A stretch of DNA of 64,000 nt from Clostridium sp. AM34-11AC. Lineage in GTDB: Bacteria > Bacillota > Clostridia > Lachnospirales > Lachnospiraceae. The notes below the pieces were generated by a model, which was given only the letters and a program-made list of their open reading frames with translations, ran no database searches and was not told the origin of the DNA. Shown in pieces: positions 8,101-14,480 of the stretch (its first letter is position 1; each line of letters starts with the position of its first letter). The DNA lies in the NCBI RefSeq assembly GCF_003435375.1, contig NZ_QWGL01000018.1:1-64000 (forward strand), in the 5' to 3' direction. Made by a program: the position numbers and the translations under genes.

Positions 8101-10918
8101 AGACGGAAAAGAGCGCCGCGTGCTGAACGCCAAGGAGACCACCCTGGCAGCTCAAAAACAGCAGGCGATCCGGGAAGCCTTTAGGGACTGGATCTGGAGA
8201 GACCCGGAACGCCGCCAGACTTTGGTGCGCCAGTACAACGAAGAAATGAACTCTACCCGTCCCCGCGAGTATGATGGCAGCCATATCACTTTTGGCGGCA
8301 TGAACCCGGCCATTACCCTGCGGGAACACCAGAAAAGCGCCATCGCCCATGTGCTGTATGGAGGAAATACCCTGTTGGCACATGAAGTAGGCGCGGGCAA
8401 AACCTTTGAGATGGTGGCCGCTGCGATGGAAGCCAAACGCCTGGGCTTGTGCCAGAAATCTCTCTTTGTGGTTCCCAACCACCTGACTGAGCAGTGGGCA
8501 TCGGAGTTTCTGCGCCTCTATCCTTCTGCCAACATCTTAGTCACAACCAAAAAGGACTTTGAGACCCATAACCGCAAGAAGTTCTGCGCCCGTATTGCGA
8601 CCGGTGACTACGACGCCATCATCATGGGACACAGTCAGTTTGAGCGTATCCCCATCAGCCGGGAGCGTCAGGAAAGGCTTCTCTATGAGCAGATCGACGA
8701 GATCACCGAGGGTATCGCAGAGGTGCAGGCCAGCGGCGGTGAGCGTTTTACCGTCAAGCAGCTGGAGCGTACCAGAAAGTCGCTGGAAGCCAGACTGGAA
8801 AAGCTGCAAGCCGAGGGGCGAAAAGACGATGTGGTAACTTTTGAGCAGCTGGGTGTAGACCGGTTGTTCGTAGACGAGGCCCACAACTACAAGAACCTGT
8901 TTTTATACACAAAAATGCGGAATGTGGCTGGTCTTTCCACATCGGACGCGCAGAAATCCTCCGATATGTTTGCCAAGTGCCGCTATATGGATGAGATCAC
9001 TGGAAACCGTGGCGTGATCTTTGCCACCGGCACACCGGTCAGCAACTCCATGACCGAGCTTTACACCATGCAGCGTTATCTTCAATATGAACGCCTGCAA
9101 GAGCTGAACATGACCCACTTCGACTGCTGGGCTTCCCGATTTGGGGAGACCGTCACAGCATTGGAGCTGGCACCGGAAGGCACCGGCTATCGGGCAAGAA
9201 CGAGATTCAGCAAGTTCTTTAATCTGCCGGAGCTGATGAACCTGTTCAAAGAAGTGGCGGACATCAAGACCGCCGACCAACTGAATCTGCCTACCCCGGA
9301 GGTGGAATACCACAATGTTGTGGCGCAGCCCACCGAACATCAGCAGGAAATGGTCAAGGCCCTTTCGGAGCGCGCATCGCTGGTACACAGCGGAACCGTT
9401 GATCCGTCCCAGGACAATATGCTCAAAATTACCTCGGATGGCCGCAAGCTGGGGCTGGACCAGAGGATCGTCAACCAGATGCTGCCGGATGAACCTGGCA
9501 CAAAGGTCAATCAGTGTGTGGAGAACATCATGCAGATCTGGCGGGATGGCGAAGCTGACAAGCTGACCCAGCTGGTGTTCTGTGATATTTCTACCCCGCA
9601 GGCAAAAGCTCCTGCAAGCAAGGCGGCGAAAACGCTGGATAATCCACTGCTTCACGCACTGGAAGGCGCTGTACCTCTGCCGGAGCAGGAACCGGCCTTT
9701 ACGGTATATGACGATATTCGTCAGAAGCTCATTGCCCAGGGGATGCCTGCTGATCAGATCGCTTTTATCCATGAGGCCAATACCGAGGTGCGGAAAAAGG
9801 AGCTGTTCTCCAAAGTCCGTACCGGTCAGGTGCGTGTGCTTATGGGCAGCACCGCCAAGATGGGCGCAGGCACCAATGTGCAGGACCGTCTGGTGGCACT
9901 TCATGACCTGGACTGTCCGTGGAGACCGGGAGACCTTGCCCAGCGCAAGGGCCGTATCGAGCGCCAGGGCAACCAGAATCCCCTTGTCCATGTGTATCGC
10001 TATGTGACCGAGGGAACTTTCGACGCATACCTCTGGCAGACAGTGGAGAATAAGCAGAAATTCATCAGCCAGATCATGACTTCTAAATCGCCGGTGCGCT
10101 CCTGCGATGATGTGGATGAAACGGCGCTTTCCTTTGCCGAGATCAAGGCTCTGTGCGCCGGAGACCCCCGTATCAAAGAGCGTATGGATCTGGATGTGGA
10201 GGTATCCCGCCTGAAGCTGATGAAAGCCGACCACCAGAGTAAGCAGTACCGCTTGGAGGATCAGTTGCTCAAATATTTCCCGGAGGAGATTGAAAAGCAC
10301 AAGGGCTTTATCAAAGGCTTTGAATCTGACCTGGAGGTTTTGGCAGCTCACCCGCACCCGGAGGACGGCTTTGCCGGTATGGAGATTCGTGGAGATCTGC
10401 TGACCGATAAGGAGAACGCCGGTGCTGCCCTTTTGGATGCCTGCAAGGAGGTCAAAACCTCCGATCCGGTGCAGATCGGCAGCTACCGGGGCTATGCCAT
10501 GTCTGTGGAATTTTCCGCTTGGAAACAGGAATATACGCTCCTGCTAAAAGGACAGATGACCCACAGGGCAACCCTTGGTACAGACCCTCGCGGAAATCTT
10601 ACCCGTATCGACAATGCCCTCGCCCAGATGCCGCAGCGTCTGGAGGCGGCAAAGGCCCAGATGGATAACCTCTATCAGCAGCAGGCTGCGGCAAAGGAGG
10701 AAGTTGGAAAGCCGTTCCTTTATGAAGAAGAACTAAAAAGCAAAAACGCCCGTCTGGTGGAGCTGGATACCCTGCTCAACATCGACGGAAAGGGACCGGC
10801 ACACGATGAAGCTGTCGTTGCCAAAAGCACACGGCCTTCGGTATTGGACCATCTAAAACGCCCGGTGCCGCCCCGCAGTACAGACAAGAAGCCAAAACAG
10901 CATGAGGAGGTGCGATAA
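2129..10918 (+). CDS. Giant ICE methylase-SNF2 helicase fusion protein
   Basis: A 2,929-aa protein found in Tn1549-like ICEs. Residues 1-260 resemble an ArdC-N/LtrC-type module (SWQEWAGFLTTASRLYKYPF). Residues about 257-375 are a low-complexity Pro/Arg/Asp/Glu linker, exactly where tnpV is encoded in another frame. Middle modules include small beta domains near 1010-1060. Around residue 1408 is an N6-adenine methylase-like motif I (EPSCGVGNFFG) and near 1468 motif IV as GNVPFG instead of NPPF/Y. The C-terminal part is an SF2/SNF2 helicase: Walker A GAGKT near 2083, DEAH near 2246, and motif VI QRKGRIERQG near 2604, then a coiled tail. Whether the methylase is active is unknown. A role in processing or protecting transferred DNA is inference. 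Start follows AAAGGAGG. Confidence 0.85.
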   Translation: MPTKAELYAQMADKVATQLTGSWQEWAGFLTTASRLYKYPFHEQLMIYAQRPDATACAEYDLWNEKMGRYVRRGSKGIALVDDSGDRPRLRYVFDISDTGTREHSRTPWLWQLKERYLDSVQAMLERTYDVSGEDLAGQLTEVAGKLAEEYWTEHQQDFFYIVDGSFLEEYDEYNIGVQFKAAATVSITYALMSRCGLEPERYFDHEDFMAIFDFNTPSTIGALGTAVSQINQQVLRQIGVTVRNAEREANQERSKQDEQSHDLHPERRLSDSRPEAEPAAGETPGQVRQDEENLPEGTPSHPLQPDVAEREAVPAPHRDRRDRPEQTGTDDAPAGEGSGSHRGTESQRSHEVGGPDEHLQSPGRGDPDGGAYQQLTLNLFLSEAEQIQSIDEAENVAHTSSAFSFAQNDIDHVLRLGGNTDRQRERVVAAFEKQKTTAEIAEILKTLYHGGNGLGSVSVWYAEDGIHLSHGKSVRYDRSAQVISWESAAERIGELLESGQFASNVELAEAAGYERSLLAEKLWHLYHDFSDKARDSGYLSCLSGIQRTGFPEETAWLAEQLSDPAFRQTLKEEYAAFWTAYQQDRDLLRFHYHRPREIWENLKDLDLPRRTFSSDLSQVPTVQHFITEDEIDAAMTGGSSFAGGKGRIYAFFMENHTDKEKVRFLKDEYGIGGRSHALSGATHSGEDHDGKGLHYKKQDCPDVHLNWEKVAKRITSLVQKGRYLTEQEQAQYDKIQAEKDLAEEDAIHAQQPEIEEETPKPTLREQFEQYKPVVTAAISEDVAYRNACGHSDRENAVIEGNAAVRRAVLGSKDMELIRLYSDVPEFRQRLHWEVIDETYPKLHELLRPLSQEDIDTALCAWNGNIESKHAVVRYMKDHAREKDTAAWLAQEYGGSNSNSLFVVRAGSPEETQLPWPKVQRRLAQLIQEDRFYTEEEQDRFDDIDPIAIREALEERGIVNGQVADPEKLDNAPFIQQVMSDAEQIADAEIEQTSEVSISDEEYDAVRRPILQRTSYDPAAPVYAVGDTVYIEDDAYQITELREDTVQLLPTGMVYPIYRAERKEQFEQLLRADRRNAYYTEFLPIDPDKADQDLRDVLAHGLMDEADKKQISTLLQSGRSNSEIAYWLSRAYSGEIETLNLETGDIADYRTTAQGIELEVMDAEEKRLAVLYFRWDEVAPLLRGMYARQLDGFGQEQPQPAAESPAFHSETVAVYPGDKNHLPYDVVVERLHIEEPEPPAPVTEPEKTFEEVLDEHPVSIQVNGQWQTFPNAKAAEEASYEEYKANLRRNAQNFRITDEHLGEGGPKAKFQANVNAIRLLKELEVAGQQASPEQQEVLSRYVGWGGLADAFDPEKPAWALEYAQLKELLTPEEYAAARGSTLNAHYTSPTVIRAIYETVGRMGFETGNILEPSCGVGNFFGMLPEEMRNSRLYGVELDSISGRIAKQLYPKADITVAGFETTDRRDFYDLAIGNVPFGQYQVRDKAYDKLNFSIHNYFFAKALDQVRPGGVVAFVTSRYTMDAKDSTVRRYLAQRAELLGAIRLPNDAFKKNAGAEVVSDIIFLQKRDRPLDIMPEWTQTGQTEDGFAINRYFIDHPEMVLGRQEPVSTAHGMDYTVNPIEGLELSDQLHDAVKYIHGTYQEAELPELGEGEAIDTSIPADPNVKNYSYAIVDGQVYYRENSRMVRPDLNATAEARVKGLVELRDCVQELIDLQMDAAVPDSTIREKQAELNSLYDSFSSQCGLINDRANRLAYADDSSYYLLCALEVIDENGKLERKADMFTKRTIKPHQAVAVVDTASEALAVSISEKARVDMDYMSQLTGKTKEELAGELQGVIFRVPGQLEKDGTPHYVTADEYLSGNVRRKLRQAQRAAQQDPVYAVNVEALTAAQPKDLDASEIEVRLGATWIDKEYIQQFMYETFNTPFYLQRSIEVNYSSFTAEWQIKGKSSVSYNDVAAYTTYGTSRANAYKILEDSLNLRDVRIYDTIEDADGKERRVLNAKETTLAAQKQQAIREAFRDWIWRDPERRQTLVRQYNEEMNSTRPREYDGSHITFGGMNPAITLREHQKSAIAHVLYGGNTLLAHEVGAGKTFEMVAAAMEAKRLGLCQKSLFVVPNHLTEQWASEFLRLYPSANILVTTKKDFETHNRKKFCARIATGDYDAIIMGHSQFERIPISRERQERLLYEQIDEITEGIAEVQASGGERFTVKQLERTRKSLEARLEKLQAEGRKDDVVTFEQLGVDRLFVDEAHNYKNLFLYTKMRNVAGLSTSDAQKSSDMFAKCRYMDEITGNRGVIFATGTPVSNSMTELYTMQRYLQYERLQELNMTHFDCWASRFGETVTALELAPEGTGYRARTRFSKFFNLPELMNLFKEVADIKTADQLNLPTPEVEYHNVVAQPTEHQQEMVKALSERASLVHSGTVDPSQDNMLKITSDGRKLGLDQRIVNQMLPDEPGTKVNQCVENIMQIWRDGEADKLTQLVFCDISTPQAKAPASKAAKTLDNPLLHALEGAVPLPEQEPAFTVYDDIRQKLIAQGMPADQIAFIHEANTEVRKKELFSKVRTGQVRVLMGSTAKMGAGTNVQDRLVALHDLDCPWRPGDLAQRKGRIERQGNQNPLVHVYRYVTEGTFDAYLWQTVENKQKFISQIMTSKSPVRSCDDVDETALSFAEIKALCAGDPRIKERMDLDVEVSRLKLMKADHQSKQYRLEDQLLKYFPEEIEKHKGFIKGFESDLEVLAAHPHPEDGFAGMEIRGDLLTDKENAGAALLDACKEVKTSDPVQIGSYRGYAMSVEFSAWKQEYTLLLKGQMTHRATLGTDPRGNLTRIDNALAQMPQRLEAAKAQMDNLYQQQAAAKEEVGKPFLYEEELKSKNARLVELDTLLNIDGKGPAHDEAVVAKSTRPSVLDHLKRPVPPRSTDKKPKQHEEVR
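2901..3257 (+). CDS. tnpV: TnpV, encoded in an alternative frame inside the helicase gene
   Basis: A 118-aa protein (MNNPMTYIQNGDYQIPDLKL...) matches the transposon-encoded TnpV family, including the hallmark LGKYGRMRKTYLKEHRP stretch. It lies wholly inside the giant helicase gene, shifted by +1. Its ATG at 2901 has an AAAGGAG site 8 bp upstream, so independent translation is plausible. The sequence has normal protein composition, whereas the helicase frame over the same bases reads as a charged, disordered linker. That suggests tnpV is the constrained frame and the host frame is overprinted. TnpV function is unknown; it is a recurrent small gene of conjugative transposons. Confidence 0.75.
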   Translation: MNNPMTYIQNGDYQIPDLKLSQQPEKPLGKYGRMRKTYLKEHRPILYNQMLLSEKLYPHLIEIDETAQSRLEQMMLQLAKEAGATEELKASDPMKWVGLMNTCKAQAEEILMAELINS

Positions 10919-10919
10919 C

Positions 10920-11738
10920 ATGAATACCAACGATCTAAATACAGCCCTTTATGAAAAGATGGCTGCCGAACAGGACAAGTTCCGGGAATGGCTGAAAATC
11001 CAGCCCCCGGAAGAAGTCTTAAACCATGCCTATGAGTACACCATCCGCGAGGACATTGTGATGGCGATGGAGGAACTGGAGCTGACTGATGCCCAGGCTC
11101 AGGCACTTTTGGAATCTCCCTCTCCGCTGGCGGATGTGTACCGTTATTTTGAAAAGCTGGAGACCGGCTATATGGATGTGATCCGGGACAGTATTGAGAA
11201 CCGTGCCGACGATGTGTGCAGAGCTAAAGAGGAACTGCGAACAACACCGGTCTATCCCCATTCTGCCGCCTATGCGAGAGAACATGGGGAGTTGGAGCAG
11301 TACCGGGCTTCCAACAATGCAAATCTCCAATGCAAGGAGTCCATTGAAGCGGCGGTGCGGGAACACTTCGACGGAATGTATCTCAGTCACGATGCGGCAA
11401 AGGGTGTGATCGAGATCTATGGCATGGAGCGTGTGGCTATGGTTCTGGCTAACACCGTCCAGCTTCAGGACTGGGATGGGCGCTACTCCCGACGCAACAA
11501 AGAATGGGCTAAGACCATTCCCAACGATAATCCCGAAACTGTCCGTTGTGGTTATGCCTTAAACAGCCACCCTGCTGTGCTGGATGGCTTTATTGATCTG
11601 GTGCGTGTAGAACAGCAGCGCAGCCGTACTCAGGGAGAAAAACTGCAACCGTCCCGCCCCTCAGTACGGGATAAGCTCAAACAGGAGCTGCCTGCCCATA
11701 AGCCTGCCGCCCCGAAGAAACGGGAGCCGGAGCGATAA
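10920..11738 (+). CDS. DUF3849 domain protein
   Basis: A 272-aa protein, starting at the ATG 1 bp after the helicase stop; GAGGAGG inside the end of that gene serves as ribosome binding site. A central region (PVYPHSAAYAREHGELEQYRAS, then the CKESIEAAVREHFDG and GMERVAMVLANTVQ helices) fits the DUF3849 family. The C-terminus is basic and proline-rich, as in other nucleic-acid-associated ICE proteins. Position between helicase and mobC, with tight spacing, suggests a shared transcript. Biochemical function is unknown. Confidence 0.75.
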   Translation: MNTNDLNTALYEKMAAEQDKFREWLKIQPPEEVLNHAYEYTIREDIVMAMEELELTDAQAQALLESPSPLADVYRYFEKLETGYMDVIRDSIENRADDVCRAKEELRTTPVYPHSAAYAREHGELEQYRASNNANLQCKESIEAAVREHFDGMYLSHDAAKGVIEIYGMERVAMVLANTVQLQDWDGRYSRRNKEWAKTIPNDNPETVRCGYALNSHPAVLDGFIDLVRVEQQRSRTQGEKLQPSRPSVRDKLKQELPAHKPAAPKKREPER

Positions 11739-11740
11739 CT

Positions 11741-12079
11741 ATGGCAAAGCGTAAGCGGGATATGCAATTAAACTTTAGAGTTTCAGCGGAGGAGCTTGCT
11801 GTGATTGAGCAAAAAATGTCTCAGTTTGGAACCTCCAACCGTGAAGCCTATCTAAGAAAAATGGCGCTGGATGGGTATGTAGTCAAGCTGGAGCTGCCGG
11901 AGCTGAAGGAGCTTGTTTCCCTGATGCGCCGAAACAGCAACAACTTAAACCAGCTGACCCGTAAAGTGCATGAGACTGGGCGGGTTTATGATGCTGACTT
12001 GGAGGATATATCCCAGCGGCAGGAACAGTTATGGGAGGGTTTGAAGGAAATCCTTACCCAGCTTTCCAAACTCTTATAA
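11741..12079 (+). CDS. mobC: MobC-like relaxosome accessory protein
   Basis: A 112-aa basic protein with the MobC family layout: an N-terminal ribbon-helix-helix-like segment (LNFRVSAEELAVIEQKMSQFG) and a C-terminal helix containing LMRRNSNNLNQLTRKVHETG. Family members bind near oriT and help the relaxase open the strand. It starts 3 bp after the DUF3849 stop and is closed by a terminator. In this element the relaxase gene is about 2.4 kb further on, because other genes lie between them. Confidence 0.85.
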   Translation: MAKRKRDMQLNFRVSAEELAVIEQKMSQFGTSNREAYLRKMALDGYVVKLELPELKELVSLMRRNSNNLNQLTRKVHETGRVYDADLEDISQRQEQLWEGLKEILTQLSKLL

Positions 12080-12099
12080 CAGGGATAGATACTCCATTT

Positions 12100-12150
12100 G
12101 CGGAGGGAGGAACGGCATTACTTCGCTGCTCCTCTCTCCGCTTTTTCTTT
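12100..12150 (+). terminator. Rho-independent terminator after mobC
   Basis: A 12-bp stem (GCGGAGGGAGGA / TCCTCTCTCCGC, one wobble) closes a loop of about 18 bases and is followed by CTTTTTCTTTTT. It ends the transfer-gene transcript 21 bp after the mobC stop. Confidence 0.8.
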
Positions 12151-12234
12151 TTATCGGTATCCTTGTCTTTTGCCTGCCCATGCCGGATAATATGATTAGA
12201 AAAGATACCAAGAACGCTGCAAGGAGGAAATAAC

Positions 12235-12534
12235 ATGAAGATTTTGAAAGGGCTTTTGATGATTATAACTGCACCGGTCATTTTGGTGCTGACGCTTTTT
12301 GTCTGGCTCTGCACGGGGCTGATCTACATATCCGGTCTGGTGCTTGGTCTGCTCAGCACTGTAATTGCTCTGCTTGGCGTGGCTGTGCTTATTACCTATT
12401 CCCCGCAAAATGGTGTGATTTTGCTGGTTATGGCATTTTTGATTAGCCCTATGGGGCTGCCGTTGGCTGCAATCTGGCTGATGGGTAAGGTGCAGAGTTT
12501 GAAATTTGCCATTCAGGATTGGATTTATGGATAA
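12235..12534 (+). CDS. CD1845-family small membrane protein
   Basis: A 99-aa protein with three predicted hydrophobic segments (about residues 5-22, 25-50 and 58-80) and a short amphipathic C-terminus (GKVQSLKFAIQDWIYG). Layout and motifs (LISPMGLPLAAIWL) match the CD1845 family common in Clostridia conjugative elements. An AAGGAGG site precedes the ATG by 6 bp. Function unknown; a membrane location is supported by sequence. Confidence 0.7.
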   Translation: MKILKGLLMIITAPVILVLTLFVWLCTGLIYISGLVLGLLSTVIALLGVAVLITYSPQNGVILLVMAFLISPMGLPLAAIWLMGKVQSLKFAIQDWIYG

Positions 12535-12616
12535 AAAATACGCAAAGCCACAAAATGCCAAACACCGTCTGTTAAATTTGGAAAGAGAAACTATATATCC
12601 ACGACTTTACTTTTGA

Positions 12617-12640
12617 ACTAATATTGAATATAATATTAGT
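12617..12640. promoter_or_regulatory. Inverted-repeat operator over the abiE promoter
   Basis: A perfect 9-bp inverted repeat (ACTAATATT, 6-bp spacer, AATATTAGT) lies 16 bp before the abiEi start. A TATAAT-like -10 element lies inside it (12,629-12,634). AbiEi antitoxins are known to repress their own operon through inverted repeats, so this is the likely autoregulatory site. Confidence 0.6.
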
Positions 12641-12655
12641 ACGAAAGGAAGTGAC

Positions 12656-13252
12656 ATGATGGGACAATTTGAACAGCTGGATCAGATGCTAACAGCACAA
12701 GAAGGAATGCTGCGAACATCACAGGTCGTATCCTCTGGAATTTCAAAGCCGGTATTTTATGATTATGTGCGTTCACGAGATTTGGATAGAGTTGCACATG
12801 GGATTTATCTGTCCAAAGATTCCTGGGTGGATGCCATGTATCTGCTTCATTTGCGATTTGAACAAGCAGTATTTTCACATGAAACAGCTTTATTTTTTCA
12901 CGATCTGACAGACCGTGAACCAATAGAATATACAGTTACGGTCAAAACTGGATGCAATCCAAGCAAAATGAAAGCAGAAGGCATTCAAGTTTTTACGATT
13001 AAAGCAGACTTACATGATGTAGGACTTACAACAGCGAAAACTCCGTTCGGGCATACTGTGCCGGTTTATGATATGGAGCGAACGATCTGTGATTTGCTCA
13101 GAAGCCGTAGCAGAATTGAAATTCAGACCTTTCAGGGAGCACTGAAAGCGTATGCCCGTAGAAAAGATAAGAACCTGCGAGCTTTAATGCAATATGCCGG
13201 GATGTTCAAGGTGGAAAAAATTTTACGACAGTATTTGGAGGTACTTTTATGA
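12656..13252 (+). CDS. abiEi: AbiEi-type antitoxin/transcriptional repressor
   Basis: A 198-aa protein with an N-terminal winged-helix region (residues about 8-55, QEGMLRTSQVVSSGISKPVFYDYVRSRDLDRVAHGIYL) and a C-terminal AbiEi antitoxin domain (HETALFFHDLTDREP, VYDMERTICDLLRSRS). In type IV abortive-infection AbiE systems this protein represses the operon and neutralises the nucleotidyltransferase toxin. The gene overlaps abiEii by 4 bp. It is more AT-rich than the transfer genes around it, suggesting separate acquisition. Confidence 0.85.
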   Translation: MMGQFEQLDQMLTAQEGMLRTSQVVSSGISKPVFYDYVRSRDLDRVAHGIYLSKDSWVDAMYLLHLRFEQAVFSHETALFFHDLTDREPIEYTVTVKTGCNPSKMKAEGIQVFTIKADLHDVGLTTAKTPFGHTVPVYDMERTICDLLRSRSRIEIQTFQGALKAYARRKDKNLRALMQYAGMFKVEKILRQYLEVLL

Positions 13253-14103
13253 TAAAAACAGCAAGGCAGCTTAAAGATTTAATACGAAACCTTTCCAGAG
13301 AAAAATCCGCAGATGCTCAGATTTTAATGAGGAACTACATGATGGAGCGTTTTTTGGAGCGTATTTCTCTTTCTGAGTATCGTGATAAGTTTATCTTGAA
13401 GGGTGGTATGTTGGTAGCGGCTATGGTTGGATTGGATGCCCGCTCTACGATGGATTTGGATGCAACCATAAAGGGAGCTAATGTTAATGTGGAGGATATT
13501 GAGAATCTAATTTCATCAATCGTAACTGTTCCGATTGATGATGGTGTTAAATTTCAGCTGAAAAGTATTTCGGAGATTATGGATGAAGCAGAGTATCCGG
13601 GGATTCGTGTCAGCATGAGTACAACATTCGATGGTGTAGTGACCCCTTTGAAAATTGATATTTCTACGGGAGATGCAATCACTCCAAGAGAGGTTCGGTA
13701 TTCATTCAAACTTATGCTGGAAGATCGCTCCATTGATATTTGGGCTTATAATTTAGAAACTGTGCTGGCAGAAAAACTGGAAACCATTATTACCAGAACC
13801 ACAACCAATACCCGCATGAGAGATTTCTACGATATTTACATTTTAGAACAGCTGCATGGAACCACGCTGAACCCGAAAATTTTACATGATGCGCTTCTGG
13901 CAACTGCTCATAAACGGGGATCGGAGAAGTATCTTAACCAGGCTGAAGAAGTTTTTGACGAAGTGGAAAATGATTCGGTTATGCAAAAACTTTGGGAGGC
14001 ATACCGTAAAAAGTTTTCTTATGCTTCTGATTTGGAATGGGATGTGATTATGAAAGCAATTCGCAGGTTATATGTTCTTTGCGAGAAGGGCATCAGCTTA
14101 TGA
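13249..14103 (+). CDS. abiEii: AbiEii/AbiGii nucleotidyltransferase toxin
   Basis: A 284-aa member of the DNA polymerase beta-like nucleotidyltransferase toxins. The active-site motif is visible as KGGMLVAAMVGLDARSTMDLD, with the metal-binding pair Asp69 and Asp71. The downstream DIYILEQLHG and LETVLAEKLETIITR motifs also fit the family. Related toxins stop growth by modifying tRNA or other targets with nucleotides. The start overlaps the antitoxin stop (ATGA), which couples their translation. It would act as a phage-defence or ICE-stabilisation module. Confidence 0.88.
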   Translation: MIKTARQLKDLIRNLSREKSADAQILMRNYMMERFLERISLSEYRDKFILKGGMLVAAMVGLDARSTMDLDATIKGANVNVEDIENLISSIVTVPIDDGVKFQLKSISEIMDEAEYPGIRVSMSTTFDGVVTPLKIDISTGDAITPREVRYSFKLMLEDRSIDIWAYNLETVLAEKLETIITRTTTNTRMRDFYDIYILEQLHGTTLNPKILHDALLATAHKRGSEKYLNQAEEVFDEVENDSVMQKLWEAYRKKFSYASDLEWDVIMKAIRRLYVLCEKGISL

Positions 14104-14426
14104 AAAAGCATGGACACTATTGTAAAGTTTGTGGTGAATACAAAGCCAACGAAAAATTTTCAGGCAAAGGTCATGCATCCCACATTTGTAAATCCTGTGC
14201 TTCGCTACCAGCAGAAAAGCAGGCTGAACTGATGACACTGAATCGTCTTTTGAATCTTCCATGGAGGCTATCGAAAGAGCAGTTGTCCTGGCTGAAAAAT
14301 CGACTAAAGGATAGGCGGCCTGATGTCCGTGCATTGGCGCAAGAGCAATATGAAATGAGATTTCCACCAAGACACTTAGAAGATGATGAGTTCAATTTTT
14401 TCGATGAAGAAAGTTTTATAGAATAG
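14100..14426 (+). CDS. Small zinc-ribbon protein co-transcribed with abiE
   Basis: A 108-aa protein with a putative four-cysteine zinc site (YCKVCGEYKANEKF...HICKSCASLP) in the first 40 residues, a basic helical middle (LSWLKNRLKDRRPDVRALAQEQYEMRFPPRH) and an acidic tail. Its ATG overlaps the abiEii stop by 4 bp, so it belongs to the same operon. It may be an accessory of the AbiE module, but no function is known and the link is inferred from coupling only. Confidence 0.6.
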   Translation: MKKHGHYCKVCGEYKANEKFSGKGHASHICKSCASLPAEKQAELMTLNRLLNLPWRLSKEQLSWLKNRLKDRRPDVRALAQEQYEMRFPPRHLEDDEFNFFDEESFIE

Positions 14427-14431
14427 TGAAA

Positions 14432-14460
14432 GCGGTCTGCTATGGCAGGCCGTTTTCTTT
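14432..14460 (+). terminator. Terminator after the abiE operon
   Basis: The CGGTCTGC / GCAGGCCG stem (one wobble) with a short TATG loop is followed by TTTTCTTTT. It separates the abiE operon from the relaxase gene, which has its own AAGGAGG site. Confidence 0.75.
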
Positions 14461-14480
14461 TCGGGAAGGAGGTCTGACCT

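Noticed and set aside
8903..10357. 484-codon minus-strand frame opposite the helicase domain
   Set aside because: Same reason: it covers conserved helicase motifs on the other strand and lacks a start signal.
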